Shown piece after piece: positions 37,001 to 50,025 of a stretch of DNA of 64,000 nt (the first letter of the stretch is position 1; each line of letters begins with the position of its first letter). The DNA comes from an uncultured Acidobacteriota bacterium (GTDB taxonomy: Bacteria > Acidobacteriota > Thermoanaerobaculia > UBA5066), in contig CAIMWE010000025.1 in the NCBI GenBank assembly GCA_903845115.1, positions 151,086 through 215,085 on the forward strand. Reading direction: 5' to 3'. A program made the position numbers and the translations under genes. The notes under the pieces are model-generated. The model was not told the origin of the DNA, ran no database searches, and worked only from the letters and a program-made list of their open reading frames with translations.

Positions 37001-37464
37001 TCGGCGGCCGAGTAGCGGACGTCCCCGCTGTAGGTCTGGACCGCGAGGACGCCGATGGTCCGGCTTCCGGTCTGGAGGGGAACCCCGAGCCAGTCGACGG
37101 ACTGGGCGCCGATCAGCTCCACCGCCCCCGAGGCGACCAGCTCGTCGAACTGCTCGGGCCCGACGAGGAGCGGCTGCCCGGTACGGAGGACGAAGGCGGT
37201 CAGCCCGCGGCCCGTCGGCAGCGGTCCCGGAGGGGCTTCGTGCTCGTCGACGAAGTACGGGAAGCTCAGCTCGTCCCGGATCGGGTCGTGGACGGCGATG
37301 TAGAAGTTCTTCGCCGGGGTGAGCGTGCCGACGATCTCGTGGATGCGCCGGAAGAGGTCCTCGATGTCCCGGGAGCCCGCCACCGCGCGGGCGATCTCGT
37401 ACGTCGCCTGGCGGATGCGTTCAGCGTCGGGGATCGACAGGCTCGGCCGGACGTCGTCGCTCAT
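34033..37464 (-). CDS. GAF-PAS-PAS-GAF-PAS-GGDEF-EAL cyclic-di-GMP enzyme
   Basis: 1143 residues from ATG 37464, where homology-like sequence begins (MSDDVRPSLSIPDAER). Approximate domain order: GAF 20-180, PAS 190-300, PAS 310-430, GAF 440-590, PAS 595-715, GGDEF 718-885 (GGDEF at 793-797), EAL 900-1130 (EAL at 922-924). The PDE metal and catalytic elements FVNLSG, FEITETT, LDDFGTG, VKID and AESVET are present, and so is the cyclase motif, so both activities are possible. No membrane helix. The Pro/Gly-rich tail after residue 1125 is probably disordered. It is the second hybrid c-di-GMP enzyme here and sits alone, divergent from the kinase-like gene across about 190 bases. Confidence 0.9.
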   Translation of the reverse strand: MSDDVRPSLSIPDAERIRQATYEIARAVAGSRDIEDLFRRIHEIVGTLTPAKNFYIAVHDPIRDELSFPYFVDEHEAPPGPLPTGRGLTAFVLRTGQPLLVGPEQFDELVASGAVELIGAQSVDWLGVPLQTGSRTIGVLAVQTYSGDVRYSAADRDLLVFVASFVAQAIEWKRAEKALRESENRHRAILQALPDLVFVIDGQGAYRSVQAPVPEQLVAPAKTLLRSTIDQVMPPEPAELMLGAIRRCLADRTMQTLEYELDVPAGHRVFEARIAPLEADTVVCVARDQTESRRVDRAHREAARLLKTVTDNMLDVVTQTDLRGVIQFASPSHLAADGWTPEELIGQSVFRWIHPEDVENVRAFGLGVRSSGSALMEHRCLHRDGRVLWAESAGNLVRDEAGEPRGIVFGTRDVTDRKRRDLVLGLLHEVDRKILRHEKKGEVFGFLCSELARRLDFPLAWIGLKNPDGSVGPMAAGGSARRYVEEVSVRWDETPEGSGPVGRAIRSGRPVILESVTASAFAPWLARAESYGLRSAISFPLIVDEAVTGALTVYGSKERAFSEPEVALLGRFADQIALSTLEASQAETISLQTTALESAANAVVITDRAGQVQWINRAFTELTGYESHEVLGKNLRFLNSGQHDRRFFEALWEMILAGQVWRGEIYNRKKDGSVYVEEQTVTPVRGATGEVSHFVAIKQDVTARKKSEERIEHLALHDPLTDLPNRRALAGSIDRSIARARRGSPATLLLLDMDNFKVVNDTVGHGPGDQLLVELAGLLSRDLRSGDEIARLGGDEFVILLEGIPVEVGRLTAERLRRTVDEHRFEVAGRVFELGISVGVVPIDGLSDATSILSMADSALYAAKEQGRNRIVVFDSGRWRRSASAEAGDWATRIKRGLREDRFLLHFQPIVLVESAETVFHEALLRFRDEEGAVVLLGKFLAPAERFGLMPQIDLWVIEQVLAKLAAEPAGGVFVNLSGPSLGQESLLEEIEDRIRSSGVAAGRMSFEITETTAVRDIVAAREWMRRLNRLGCRFALDDFGTGFSSFTYLKSLPVDFVKIDGSFIRDLEVNVRNRALVKAIDTVAHTLGKETIAESVETLGTIPILRELGVEYAQGYALGRPEAPPPEAPGPSAGQPTMPLRP

Positions 37465-37656
37465 CGTGCGCTTACGCGAGGTTGTGGGAGGAAAATTCCA
37501 TCTTGGTTCTTCGAGGATACCCTCCCCGATGCTTCCGACGGGGGGCGCCCGCAGGAACGGACGCCGCCCAGGCCGCGCTCCCCGGGATGGGGGTATTCTC
37601 TTTGCGGGGTCCTTCAGAGCGTTCGATGAGACGACCCGACCGGAAAGGAGCTTCCG

Positions 37657-38367
37657 ATGCCCAACTCCTCCCCCGCCGAGAAGTGCCTCACGTTCATCAA
37701 CACGATGCTCCAGCCGCCGGACAAGAAGGGGCGCGGGGGGAAGCCCCTCGGAGAGCGTCCGCTCGTCACGATCTCCCGGCAGGCGGGCGCGGGCGGCGTG
37801 ACGCTCGGGGAGACCCTGGCGGGCTACCTCAACGGCCAGGCTCCCAAGGGATCGCTTCCCTGGACGCTGTTCGACAAGAACCTCGTCCACCAGATCCTCG
37901 AGGACCACGCCCTGCCCGAGCGCCTCGCCGACTTCATCCGCGAGGACCGTCACGCGGGAATCGAGGACACCGTCGGGGAGATCCTCGGGCTCCATCCGTC
38001 GGCCTGGCGGCTGATCCAGCACACGACCGAAACCGTCCTCCGCCTCGCCGAGGTGGGAAACGTCATCCTCGTCGGGCGGGGCTCCACCGTCATCACCCAG
38101 CACCTTCCGCGGGCGTTTCACGTCCGCGTGATCGGGTCGGTGGAGCGCAGAGTCGACCGGATCCGGAAGCTGCTCTCCCTCTCGAGGAAGGAAGCGGCCG
38201 CGCATATCGAACGCGAGGACCGCGCCCGCCGGCGGTACATGCAGAAGTACTTCAAGCGCGATCCCGACGACCCCCTTCTCTACGACGTGGTCCTGAACAC
38301 CGACCGGGTCCCGATCCCGGAGGGGGCGCGGATGGTCGGCGACGCCGTTCTCGGGCGTTCGGACTGA
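37657..38367 (+). CDS. Cytidylate kinase-like family protein
   Basis: 236 residues, AAAGGAG before the ATG. It belongs to the cytidylate kinase-like family (Cmk2): VTISRQAGAGGVTLGETLA near residue 37 is a modified P-loop, in which the GxGKS/T of true kinases is absent; DKNLVHQILED follows; and RVDRIRKLLSLSRKEAAAHI with REDRARRRYMQKYF near residue 165-190 corresponds to the LID with its Arg residues. True CMP kinase activity has not, to my knowledge, been shown for this family. A GC-rich stem follows the stop. Confidence 0.85.
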   Translation: MPNSSPAEKCLTFINTMLQPPDKKGRGGKPLGERPLVTISRQAGAGGVTLGETLAGYLNGQAPKGSLPWTLFDKNLVHQILEDHALPERLADFIREDRHAGIEDTVGEILGLHPSAWRLIQHTTETVLRLAEVGNVILVGRGSTVITQHLPRAFHVRVIGSVERRVDRIRKLLSLSRKEAAAHIEREDRARRRYMQKYFKRDPDDPLLYDVVLNTDRVPIPEGARMVGDAVLGRSD

Positions 38368-38368
38368 C

Positions 38369-38391
38369 GCGCGGGGCCGTGCGCCCCGCGC
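38369..38391. terminator. Terminator-like stem after the kinase-like gene
   Basis: GCGCGGGGC and GCCCCGCGC pair over 9 bases around a CGTGC loop, starting 2 bases after the stop codon. No T tract. Confidence 0.4.
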
Positions 38392-38428
38392 CCGAGCCTC
38401 CCCCTCGCAACTTGCCGGGCGCGGGTGC

Positions 38429-38434
38429 TAGGAT
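38429..38434 (+). promoter_or_regulatory. Candidate -10 box upstream of glutamate synthase operon
   Basis: TAGGAT followed by TCGGAG and an ATG at 38441, which opens a 33-codon leader frame ahead of gltB. Confidence 0.35.
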
Positions 38435-38440
38435 TCGGAG

Positions 38441-38542
38441 ATGCAGGCGTCCAGTCGGGTCGGAACGGTCGGGAACGCGGGTTCGATGAATCGCCCGGCC
38501 CGTGTCCGTGTCGTAGTGGCGCCGCGCGGCGGCCGGGGGTAA
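38441..38542 (+). CDS. Possible 33-residue leader peptide upstream of gltB
   Basis: A small frame starting exactly 6 bases after a TAGGAT box and ending with TAA 3 bases before the gltB ATG. The peptide is rich in Arg, Val, Gly and Pro (second half MNRPARVRVVVAPRGGRG). The tight spacing to gltB would allow translational coupling, and the leaderless-type start agrees with the pattern at other genes here. It contains no Glu, Gln or run of one codon that would indicate classical attenuation. Coding status is unproven. Confidence 0.35.
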   Translation: MQASSRVGTVGNAGSMNRPARVRVVVAPRGGRG

Positions 38543-38545
38543 TCC

Positions 38546-43153
<4,608 letters not shown>

Positions 43154-43155
43154 CG

Positions 43156-44643
43156 ATGGGCAAGCTGACCGGGTTCCTCGAGTTTCCCCGCGAGGCCCCG
43201 AAGGGGAGGGCTCCGGAGGAGCGCGTCAAGGACTGGGAAGAGTCGCACGTCGAGGCGGGAGCGGATCTCCTCCGGCGTCAGGGGGCCCGCTGCATGGACT
43301 GCGGCACGCCCTACTGCCACACCGGAAAGCTGATCGCCGGCATGGCGTCGGGATGTCCGGTCAACAACCTGATCCCCGACTGGAACGACCTCGTCTACCG
43401 CGGGCTCTGGAGGGAGGCCTCGATCCGCCTCCACCAGACCAACAACTTCCCCGAGTTCACCGGCCGCGTCTGCCCGGCCCCCTGCGAGGGATCGTGCACT
43501 CTCGGCCTCGACGGCGAGCCGGTGACGATCAAGACGATCGAGTGCACGATCGTCGACCGCGCCTTCGCGGAAGGGTGGATCTCCCCCGAGCCGCCGGCGG
43601 TCAGGACGGGCAAACGGGTCGCGGTGATCGGCTCCGGCCCGGCGGGCCTCGCGGCCGCGGCCCAGCTGAACCGGGCCGGGCACACCGTCACGGTCATCGA
43701 GCGGGCCGACCGGATCGGCGGCCTCCTGATGTACGGCATCCCGAACATGAAGCTGGACAAGTCGATCGTCGACCGGCGGGTCCGGCTGATGGCCGACTCC
43801 GGGGTCCGGTTCGTGACCGGCGTCGAGGCCGGCCGGGACATCCCGGTCTCCCGGCTCCTCGCCGACTACGACGCCGCCGTCCTCTGCTGCGGCGCCACCC
43901 AGGCCCGCGACCTCGCAGTGGAAGGCCGGAACCTCTCGGGAGTCCACCTCGCGATGGAGTTCCTCCACGCGAACACCAAGAGCCTGCTGGACTCCGGGCA
44001 CGCCGACGGCCAGTACATCTCGGCCAAGGGGAAGGACGTCGTCGTCATCGGCGGCGGCGACACCGGCACCGATTGCGTCGGCACCTCGCTCCGTCACGGG
44101 GCGAAGAGCGTCACCCAGCTCGAGATCCTCCCGGAGCCGCCCCCCGTGCGCGCGGCCGACAACCCCTGGCCGCAGTGGCCCAAGGTCTACCGGCTCGACT
44201 ACGGTCAGGAAGAGGCCGCGGCCCTTCAGGGGAGCGATCCGCGCCTCTATTCGATCCAGACGAAGAGGATGGTCGGAGACTCCGAGGGTAGGGTCCAGGA
44301 GCTCCACGTCTCCCGGATCGAGTGGAAGCGCGCCGCGGATGGCCGCCACACCCCCGCGGAGGTGCCTGGAACCGATCGGGTGCTTCCCGCCCAGCTCGTC
44401 CTCCTCGCTCTCGGCTTCCTCGGGCCCGAGAAGAAAGGACTCGTCCACGACCTCGGCCTGAAGCTCGACGACCGCGGGAACGTCGTCACCGACGGCGAGA
44501 GGATGACCAGCGTCCCGGGCGTCTTCGCCGCCGGCGACATGGTCCGGGGGCAGTCCCTCGTGGTCTGGGCGATCGAGGAGGGGCGGAAGGCCGCCCGGGG
44601 AGTCGACCGGTACCTGATGTACGGCGAAACCTACCTGCCGTAA
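43156..44643 (+). CDS. gltD: Glutamate synthase, small subunit
   Basis: 495 residues. N-terminal cysteines for two [4Fe-4S] clusters: [17 protein letters not shown] and [12 protein letters not shown]. Two dinucleotide-binding folds follow: [12 protein letters not shown] near residue 157 for FAD and [11 protein letters not shown] near residue 297 for NAD(P)H, and the C-terminal [19 protein letters not shown] closes the FAD site. It feeds electrons from NAD(P)H to GltB. It starts 2 bases after gltB. Confidence 0.96.
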   Translation: MGKLTGFLEFPREAPKGRAPEERVKDWEESHVEAGADLLRRQGARCMDCGTPYCHTGKLIAGMASGCPVNNLIPDWNDLVYRGLWREASIRLHQTNNFPEFTGRVCPAPCEGSCTLGLDGEPVTIKTIECTIVDRAFAEGWISPEPPAVRTGKRVAVIGSGPAGLAAAAQLNRAGHTVTVIERADRIGGLLMYGIPNMKLDKSIVDRRVRLMADSGVRFVTGVEAGRDIPVSRLLADYDAAVLCCGATQARDLAVEGRNLSGVHLAMEFLHANTKSLLDSGHADGQYISAKGKDVVVIGGGDTGTDCVGTSLRHGAKSVTQLEILPEPPPVRAADNPWPQWPKVYRLDYGQEEAAALQGSDPRLYSIQTKRMVGDSEGRVQELHVSRIEWKRAADGRHTPAEVPGTDRVLPAQLVLLALGFLGPEKKGLVHDLGLKLDDRGNVVTDGERMTSVPGVFAAGDMVRGQSLVVWAIEEGRKAARGVDRYLMYGETYLP

Positions 44644-44754
44644 CGGCCTTCGGGGTCAGTTCCCCACCGGCGCGACACCGGGGCCAGAAGAAACGGCGGA
44701 TTTCGTACACTGCGACATTGCAGCCCCGGGGCCTCCCGGGCTGGAGGTGAATTC

Positions 44755-45348
44755 ATGCAGCTCCCGATGCTCCTCTTCGCTCTTGCCGCCGTCGACGCGG
44801 TCGTCGTCTTCCTGGTGGCTCCGGCGGCCTCCGGCTCCGCGTTCCTCCTTGCGGTTCCCGTCCTCGGGCCTCTCGTCCTCGGTCTCCTCGCGCTGAGGCG
44901 GCGCCCGGCTACCGCGGCGCTCCCGGCGGCGGCCGAGCCGAAGGCCTTGCCCGAGACCCCGGCCTCCTCCTCCGCTGCCGGCCTGAGGCTCCTCTCGGCT
45001 CTCCAGGAAGAGGCCCGGCTCGTCGACTTCGTGGCCGAGGAGATCTCCGGCTACTCCGACCAGCAGGTGGGCGCGGCAGCCCGCGGTATCCACGCCTCGC
45101 TCAGGAAGGCGTTCGACGCGCGGATGGCGCTCGAGCCGGTCCTGCAGGGCGAGGAGGGCGACCAGGTGGAGGTGCCTGCCGGATTCGACCCGGCCGCGAT
45201 CCGTATCCTGGGGACCCCCACCGGCCAGCCTCCGTATCGGGGCGTGCTCCGCCATGCCGGCTGGAGGGCGAAGCGGGCGCGCCTCCCCATGCCGGTGGCC
45301 GGGACAGATGCCACCGTCCTCGCCCCGGCCGAGGTGGAGGTCTCTTGA
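44755..45348 (+). CDS. DUF2760 membrane-anchored protein
   Basis: 197 residues. Two N-terminal hydrophobic segments (residues 5-22 and 27-47) anchor it, followed by an Ala/Pro linker. The DUF2760 domain from about residue 75 has the family signatures LRLLSALQEEARLVDFVAEE, YSDQQVGAAARGIHASLRK, a GFDPAAIRI segment, and PPYRGVLRHAGWRAKRARLP. From memory this family occurs next to atypical Hsp70 genes, exactly as here; the biochemical role is unknown. A GGAGGTG site precedes the ATG, and the stop overlaps the TTG start of the Hsp70 gene. Confidence 0.87.
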   Translation: MQLPMLLFALAAVDAVVVFLVAPAASGSAFLLAVPVLGPLVLGLLALRRRPATAALPAAAEPKALPETPASSSAAGLRLLSALQEEARLVDFVAEEISGYSDQQVGAAARGIHASLRKAFDARMALEPVLQGEEGDQVEVPAGFDPAAIRILGTPTGQPPYRGVLRHAGWRAKRARLPMPVAGTDATVLAPAEVEVS

Positions 45349-47219
45349 GCGGCCGCAAGCCGTCGTCACCACCCAGCCCTTCCAGGTTCGTCGTCGGGAT
45401 CGACCTCGGCACCACCAACTCCGCCGTCGCCTTCTGCGACACGGCCGCGACGCCCCGAGGGGGAACGCCCGGCGAGATGCCGATCAGGCTCCTCCTGATC
45501 CCGCAGCTGACGGCCCCGGGGACCGTCGAGGAGAGAACGCTCCTCCCCTCGTTCCTCTACCTGGCGCCGAAGGACGAGGAGAGCGCGCTGCGTCTGCCCT
45601 GGGGGGAGACGCCGGGCGGGGTGGCCGGAGCCTATGCCCGCAAGAGGGCGGCCGAGGTCCCCGAGCGGGTCGTCTCGTCGGCGAAATCGTGGCTCTCGAT
45701 GTCCGAGGTCGACCGGACGGCGCCGATCCTTCCCTGGACCCCCGACGGCTCCGGCGAGCCCGACGCGCGGATCTCGCCCGTCGCGGCGACGGCCGCCTAC
45801 CTCGCCCACCTGCGCGGCGCCTGGGACGCGGCGATGGCCAGCGACGACCCGGCCGCGCGCCTTTCCGAGCAGGAGGTCTTCCTCACCGTCCCGGCGTCGT
45901 TCGACGCGGCCGCTCGCGAGCTGACCGTGAAGGCCGCCGCGGCCGCCGGGCTGAAACGCGTCGTCCTCCTCGAGGAGCCGCAGGCCGCGGTCTACGCCTA
46001 CCTCGAGGAGAGGGGCGACGCCTGGAGAAGGGAACTCTCCGTCGGGGACCTCCTCCTCGTCGTCGACATCGGCGGCGGCACGACCGACTTCAGCCTGGTG
46101 ACGGTCCTCGGCGAGGAGGGTGAGCTGTCGCTCCACCGCGTCGCCGTCGGCGACCACCTGCTGCTCGGTGGCGACAACATGGACCTCGCCCTCGCCCTTT
46201 CCGTCCGCGAGCGGCTCGCCCGGGACGGGAAGCGGCTCGACGCCTGGCAGCTCAGCGGCCTGATCCAGGCCTGCCGCGAGGCCAAGGAGACGCTCCTGGC
46301 AGGGGACGGCGGCGCCGGCAAGCCGGTGCCCGCTTCGGTCCCGCTCGTCATCCTCGGCCGCGGCCGCAAGCTCGTCGGCGGGACGGTGACGGTAGAGCTG
46401 ACCCGCGAGGAGGCCCACGCGGCGCTCGTCGACGGCTTCTTCCCGAACGTGGCGCTCGGCGACGCCCCGTCGTCGGCGGCCCCGCCCGGGCTCGGCGAGC
46501 TGGGCCTGGCGTACGCGAGCGACCCGGCCGTCACCAGGCACCTCTCGACCTTCCTCGGGGGGCACCTCGCCGCGGCGGGCGACGCGTCGCGCCTGCCGAC
46601 GGTCCTGCTGTTCAACGGCGGCGTCACGAAGGCCGCGGCGATGCGGGACCGCGTGACGGGCCTCCTCGCCGCCTGGGCTCAAGAGACCGGCGCCGCCTCC
46701 ATCCGCGTCCTCCAGGGGACGGACCCGGAGCACGCCGTGGCGCGGGGCGCCGCTTATCACGGCCTCGCCCGGCGCGGGAAGGGAGTCCGGATCCGCGGCG
46801 GGGCGGCCCGCTCGTACTACGTCGGAGTGGCCAGCGCGATGCCGTCGGTCCCGGGCCGCGAGCCGCGCGTCAAGGGGCTCTGCGTCCTGCCGTTCGGCGT
46901 CGAGGAGGGGACCGAGAGCCCGGTGGCGGGGGCCGACTTCGGGCTCCTCCTGGGGCAGAACGCCTCGTTCCGCTTCTATGCCTCGTCCACCCGCCTGGAG
47001 GACCGGCTCGGCCTCGTCCTCGACGAGTGGGAAACGGAGGAGCTCGCCGAGCTCGCCCCGCTGACGGTCACCCTCGAGGCGGAGGCGAAGGGGCGGGTCC
47101 CCGTCCGCCTCTCGTCGCACTTCACCGAGGTCGGCACGCTCGAGCTCTGGTTCCACGAGCGGGACGGCGAGCGGCGCTGGAAGCTCGAGATCGGCGTCCG
47201 CGAGCGGGCGGCCGGCTGA
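45345..47219 (+). CDS. Atypical Hsp70 family protein
   Basis: 624 residues from a TTG that overlaps the DUF2760 stop (TTGA at 45345-45348). The Hsp70 ATPase signatures are present: GIDLGTTNSAVAF near residue 18, VDIGGGTTDFSLV near residue 240, and a late VLLFNGGVTKAAAM near residue 425. The C-terminal part is short: TVTLEAEAKGRVPVRLSSHF then TEVGTLELWFHE, a reduced substrate-binding beta domain. The helical lid and the EEVD-like tail of DnaK are absent. No DnaJ or GrpE gene is nearby. Presumably an ATP-driven chaperone for a specific client, perhaps with the membrane protein DUF2760. Confidence 0.9.
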   Translation: MSGRKPSSPPSPSRFVVGIDLGTTNSAVAFCDTAATPRGGTPGEMPIRLLLIPQLTAPGTVEERTLLPSFLYLAPKDEESALRLPWGETPGGVAGAYARKRAAEVPERVVSSAKSWLSMSEVDRTAPILPWTPDGSGEPDARISPVAATAAYLAHLRGAWDAAMASDDPAARLSEQEVFLTVPASFDAAARELTVKAAAAAGLKRVVLLEEPQAAVYAYLEERGDAWRRELSVGDLLLVVDIGGGTTDFSLVTVLGEEGELSLHRVAVGDHLLLGGDNMDLALALSVRERLARDGKRLDAWQLSGLIQACREAKETLLAGDGGAGKPVPASVPLVILGRGRKLVGGTVTVELTREEAHAALVDGFFPNVALGDAPSSAAPPGLGELGLAYASDPAVTRHLSTFLGGHLAAAGDASRLPTVLLFNGGVTKAAAMRDRVTGLLAAWAQETGAASIRVLQGTDPEHAVARGAAYHGLARRGKGVRIRGGAARSYYVGVASAMPSVPGREPRVKGLCVLPFGVEEGTESPVAGADFGLLLGQNASFRFYASSTRLEDRLGLVLDEWETEELAELAPLTVTLEAEAKGRVPVRLSSHFTEVGTLELWFHERDGERRWKLEIGVRERAAG

Positions 47220-47238
47220 GGCGGCGGGAAGAGCCGCC

Positions 47239-49980
47239 GTGCCGTTCGTCGGCATCGACCTCGGGACGACCAACTCCGCGATGGCCTTCGCCGACCCCGA
47301 CCAGGGGATCGGAGTCACTCTCTTCCCGGTGCCGCAGCTCGTGGGCGAAGGCGAGGTCGCGCCGCGCGCGACGCTGCCTTCGGTCGTCTACCTCGCGGGA
47401 GACGACGACGTGGCGCCGGGCGCGCTGGCGCTGCCGTGGCGCGAGGACGACCGGACGGCGGTCGGGCTCCTCGGGCGGCGGCTCGGCGAGCGGATCGCCG
47501 GCCGGCTGGTCACCTCCTCGAAGTCGTGGCTCTGCCACGGGGGCGTCGACCGGGAAGCGGCGATCCTGCCGTGGGGCTCTCCCGACGGAGCGAGGAAGCT
47601 CTCCCCCGTCGCCGCCTCCGCGCGCGTCCTCGCGCACCTCCGCGAGGCCTGGGACGCGGCCCATCCCGGGCACCCGCTCGGGCGGCAGGAGGTCGTCCTC
47701 ACCGTCCCGGCCTCCTTCGACGCCGTCGCGCGCGAGCTGACCGTCGAGGCTGCCGCGGCCGCGGGTCTCCCGGAGGTGCGGCTCCTCGAGGAGCCGCAGG
47801 CGGCCCTCTACGCCTGGCTGGACGCCAACCCTTCGTGGCGGCGGACGCTCGAGGGGGTCGACTCGGTCCTCGTCGTCGACGTCGGCGGCGGGACGACCGA
47901 CTTCTCGCTCGTCGCCGTCGAGCGCGGCAGGAACGGCCTCGCGCTCGAGCGGGTCGCCGTGGGCGATCACCTCCTCCTCGGCGGAGACAACGTCGACGTG
48001 GCCCTCGCCCGGCTCGTGGAGTCGCGGGACGGGCGGGCCGCACCTCTCGACGCGGCCCGCTGGGCACAGCTCACGGCCCTCTGTCGCGAGGCCAAAGAGA
48101 GGCTCCTCGGCGACGAGCCGCCCTCGTCGGTCACCGTGACGCTCCCCGGGCGGGGCCGCGGGGTGGTCGCCGGCACGCTCGCGGCCGAGCTCCGCCGCGA
48201 GGAGGTCGAGGAGCTGGTCCTCGACGGCTTCTTCCAGGCAGTGGCCGCGTCGGCCAGGCCCCGCGCCGACGCCGGGCCGGGCCTCGCCGAGTTCGGGCTC
48301 CCGTTCGCCTCCGACCCCGCGGTGACGAGACACCTCGCGGAGTTCCTCTCCCGCTCCTCCGCCGCGCCCGGGGCGGTCCTCTTCAACGGCGGCGCGCTGG
48401 CACCCCCCGTCGTCCGGGAGCGGTTGATGCGGGTCCTCGCCTCCTGGCTCGGCAAGCGTCCCGTCGAGCTGCCCGGCACCGACCTCGACCTCGCCGTGGC
48501 CAAGGGGGCCGCCACGTACGCGCTGGCGCGGGCCGGCATCGGGACGCGGGTGGCCGGCGGGGCCGCCCGCGTCTACTACGTCGAGGTCCACGCCGGCGAG
48601 GCGACGCAGCTCCTCTGCGTCGCCCCGCGGGGCATGGCCGAGGGGGACGCGACGGACTTGCCGGCCCTGGCATTCGAGGTCGTCGCGAACACGCCAGCCC
48701 GCTTCCCCATCCACGCCTCGAGCGTCCGGGGGGACGAGGCCGGGGCGCTCGTGGCCGTGGACGCGCCGGGGCTCGCCGCGGTCGGCTCTGTCGAGACCGT
48801 CCTCCGCTTCGGCCGCTCCCTCGCCGAGCGGTCGATCCCCGTGAGTCTCGAGGCGCGCCTGACCGAGGTGGGGACCCTCGAGATCTGGTGCCGCTCGCGG
48901 TCGACCGAGCACCGCTGGAAGCTGGATTTCGACCTGAGGGCCAGGAAGGCCGTCGCCTCCGCGGCGCCGGGAGGTCCGGGCGACGTCCTCATCGTGCCGC
49001 AGGAGCGGCTCGAGGCGGCGTACGCGCTCCTGGCGGAGTGCTTCGGGACGGCGCGGACGCCCGCCCCGGATGGAGCGCCCGTCGACCCGGCCGACCTCCC
49101 GAAGCGGCTCGCCGACACCTTCCTCTCCGGCAAGGACTCCTGGCCGCTCGGCGCGGTACGGTCCCTCTTCGACCGGCTCTTCGACCTCGCCTCCGGGCGC
49201 GGCAAGAGCGCGGCCCACGAGACCCGCTGGCTGAACCTGGCCGGCTTCTGCGTCCGCCCCGGCTTCGGCGAGGCGCGCGACGGCTGGCGGGTCGAACGGC
49301 TCTGGCGGCTGTTCGCCGGCGGCCTGAGATTTCCTTCCTCACCGCAGGGACGCGCCGAGTGGTGGACTCTCTGGAAGCGGGCGGCGGGGGGTCTCTCCCG
49401 CCAGCAGCAGCAGGCCCTCTTCAACCAGCTCAAGGCATTTCTCCTCCCGCAGCCGCAGCGGAGCCGGCCCACCGGGGCGCGGAAGCCGCAGGCATTGGCG
49501 CAGGAGCTGCGCGAGATGTGGATGGCGGCAGGCTCGCTCGACAAGATCGCCGCCGAGGCGAGGCGCGACCTGGCCGCCGCCCTCGCCCCCAGGGTCTCGA
49601 AGGGGAAGGGGAGCGACGCCGAGACGTGGGCCTTCGGGCGCCTGTGCGCCCGCTCACCGCTGGCCGGACCAGCGAACACCGTCATCTCGCCGTCGGTCGT
49701 CGCACCCTGGCTCGAGACGCTCGTCGTCAAGCCGTGGGAACGGCCCGCGGCCGTCGCGCTCGCCCTCGCGCAGGCGGCGCGCGCCACCGGCGACCGCCAC
49801 CGCGACCTGCCGGACGACCTCCGCGAGAGGGTGGCCGCCAGGCTCGAGTCCGAGCCCGAAGGGAAGCGGCTCGCGCCGCTCGTCAGGACAGTGGCGGAAT
49901 TCGCCGAGGCCGACCGGGCCCGCCTCCTCGCCGAAGTCCTGCCGGTCGGTCTGCGCCTCGCCGCGCCGGACACTCCCTGA
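47239..49980 (+). CDS. Atypical Hsp70 protein with C-terminal DUF3731-type extension
   Basis: 913 residues from GTG, 19 bases after the preceding gene. It is a paralogue of that gene over the first 570 residues: GIDLGTTNSAMAF at 5-17, VDVGGGTTDFSLV near residue 213, LFNGGALAPP near residue 380 and TEVGTLEIWCRS near residue 545. It then adds about 340 helical residues I assign to DUF3731 (for example FLLPQPQRSRPTGARKPQA and ELREMWMAAGSLDKIAAEAR), which takes the place of the Hsp70 lid. The two Hsp70 proteins probably work together, as the three-gene order is one I recall from other genomes. Confidence 0.88.
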   Translation: MPFVGIDLGTTNSAMAFADPDQGIGVTLFPVPQLVGEGEVAPRATLPSVVYLAGDDDVAPGALALPWREDDRTAVGLLGRRLGERIAGRLVTSSKSWLCHGGVDREAAILPWGSPDGARKLSPVAASARVLAHLREAWDAAHPGHPLGRQEVVLTVPASFDAVARELTVEAAAAAGLPEVRLLEEPQAALYAWLDANPSWRRTLEGVDSVLVVDVGGGTTDFSLVAVERGRNGLALERVAVGDHLLLGGDNVDVALARLVESRDGRAAPLDAARWAQLTALCREAKERLLGDEPPSSVTVTLPGRGRGVVAGTLAAELRREEVEELVLDGFFQAVAASARPRADAGPGLAEFGLPFASDPAVTRHLAEFLSRSSAAPGAVLFNGGALAPPVVRERLMRVLASWLGKRPVELPGTDLDLAVAKGAATYALARAGIGTRVAGGAARVYYVEVHAGEATQLLCVAPRGMAEGDATDLPALAFEVVANTPARFPIHASSVRGDEAGALVAVDAPGLAAVGSVETVLRFGRSLAERSIPVSLEARLTEVGTLEIWCRSRSTEHRWKLDFDLRARKAVASAAPGGPGDVLIVPQERLEAAYALLAECFGTARTPAPDGAPVDPADLPKRLADTFLSGKDSWPLGAVRSLFDRLFDLASGRGKSAAHETRWLNLAGFCVRPGFGEARDGWRVERLWRLFAGGLRFPSSPQGRAEWWTLWKRAAGGLSRQQQQALFNQLKAFLLPQPQRSRPTGARKPQALAQELREMWMAAGSLDKIAAEARRDLAAALAPRVSKGKGSDAETWAFGRLCARSPLAGPANTVISPSVVAPWLETLVVKPWERPAAVALALAQAARATGDRHRDLPDDLRERVAARLESEPEGKRLAPLVRTVAEFAEADRARLLAEVLPVGLRLAAPDTP

Positions 49981-50025
49981 GCTCTCGTCTCGGGGGGCGC
50001 CCTGTCGCGCCGCTGAGGAAGGTCC

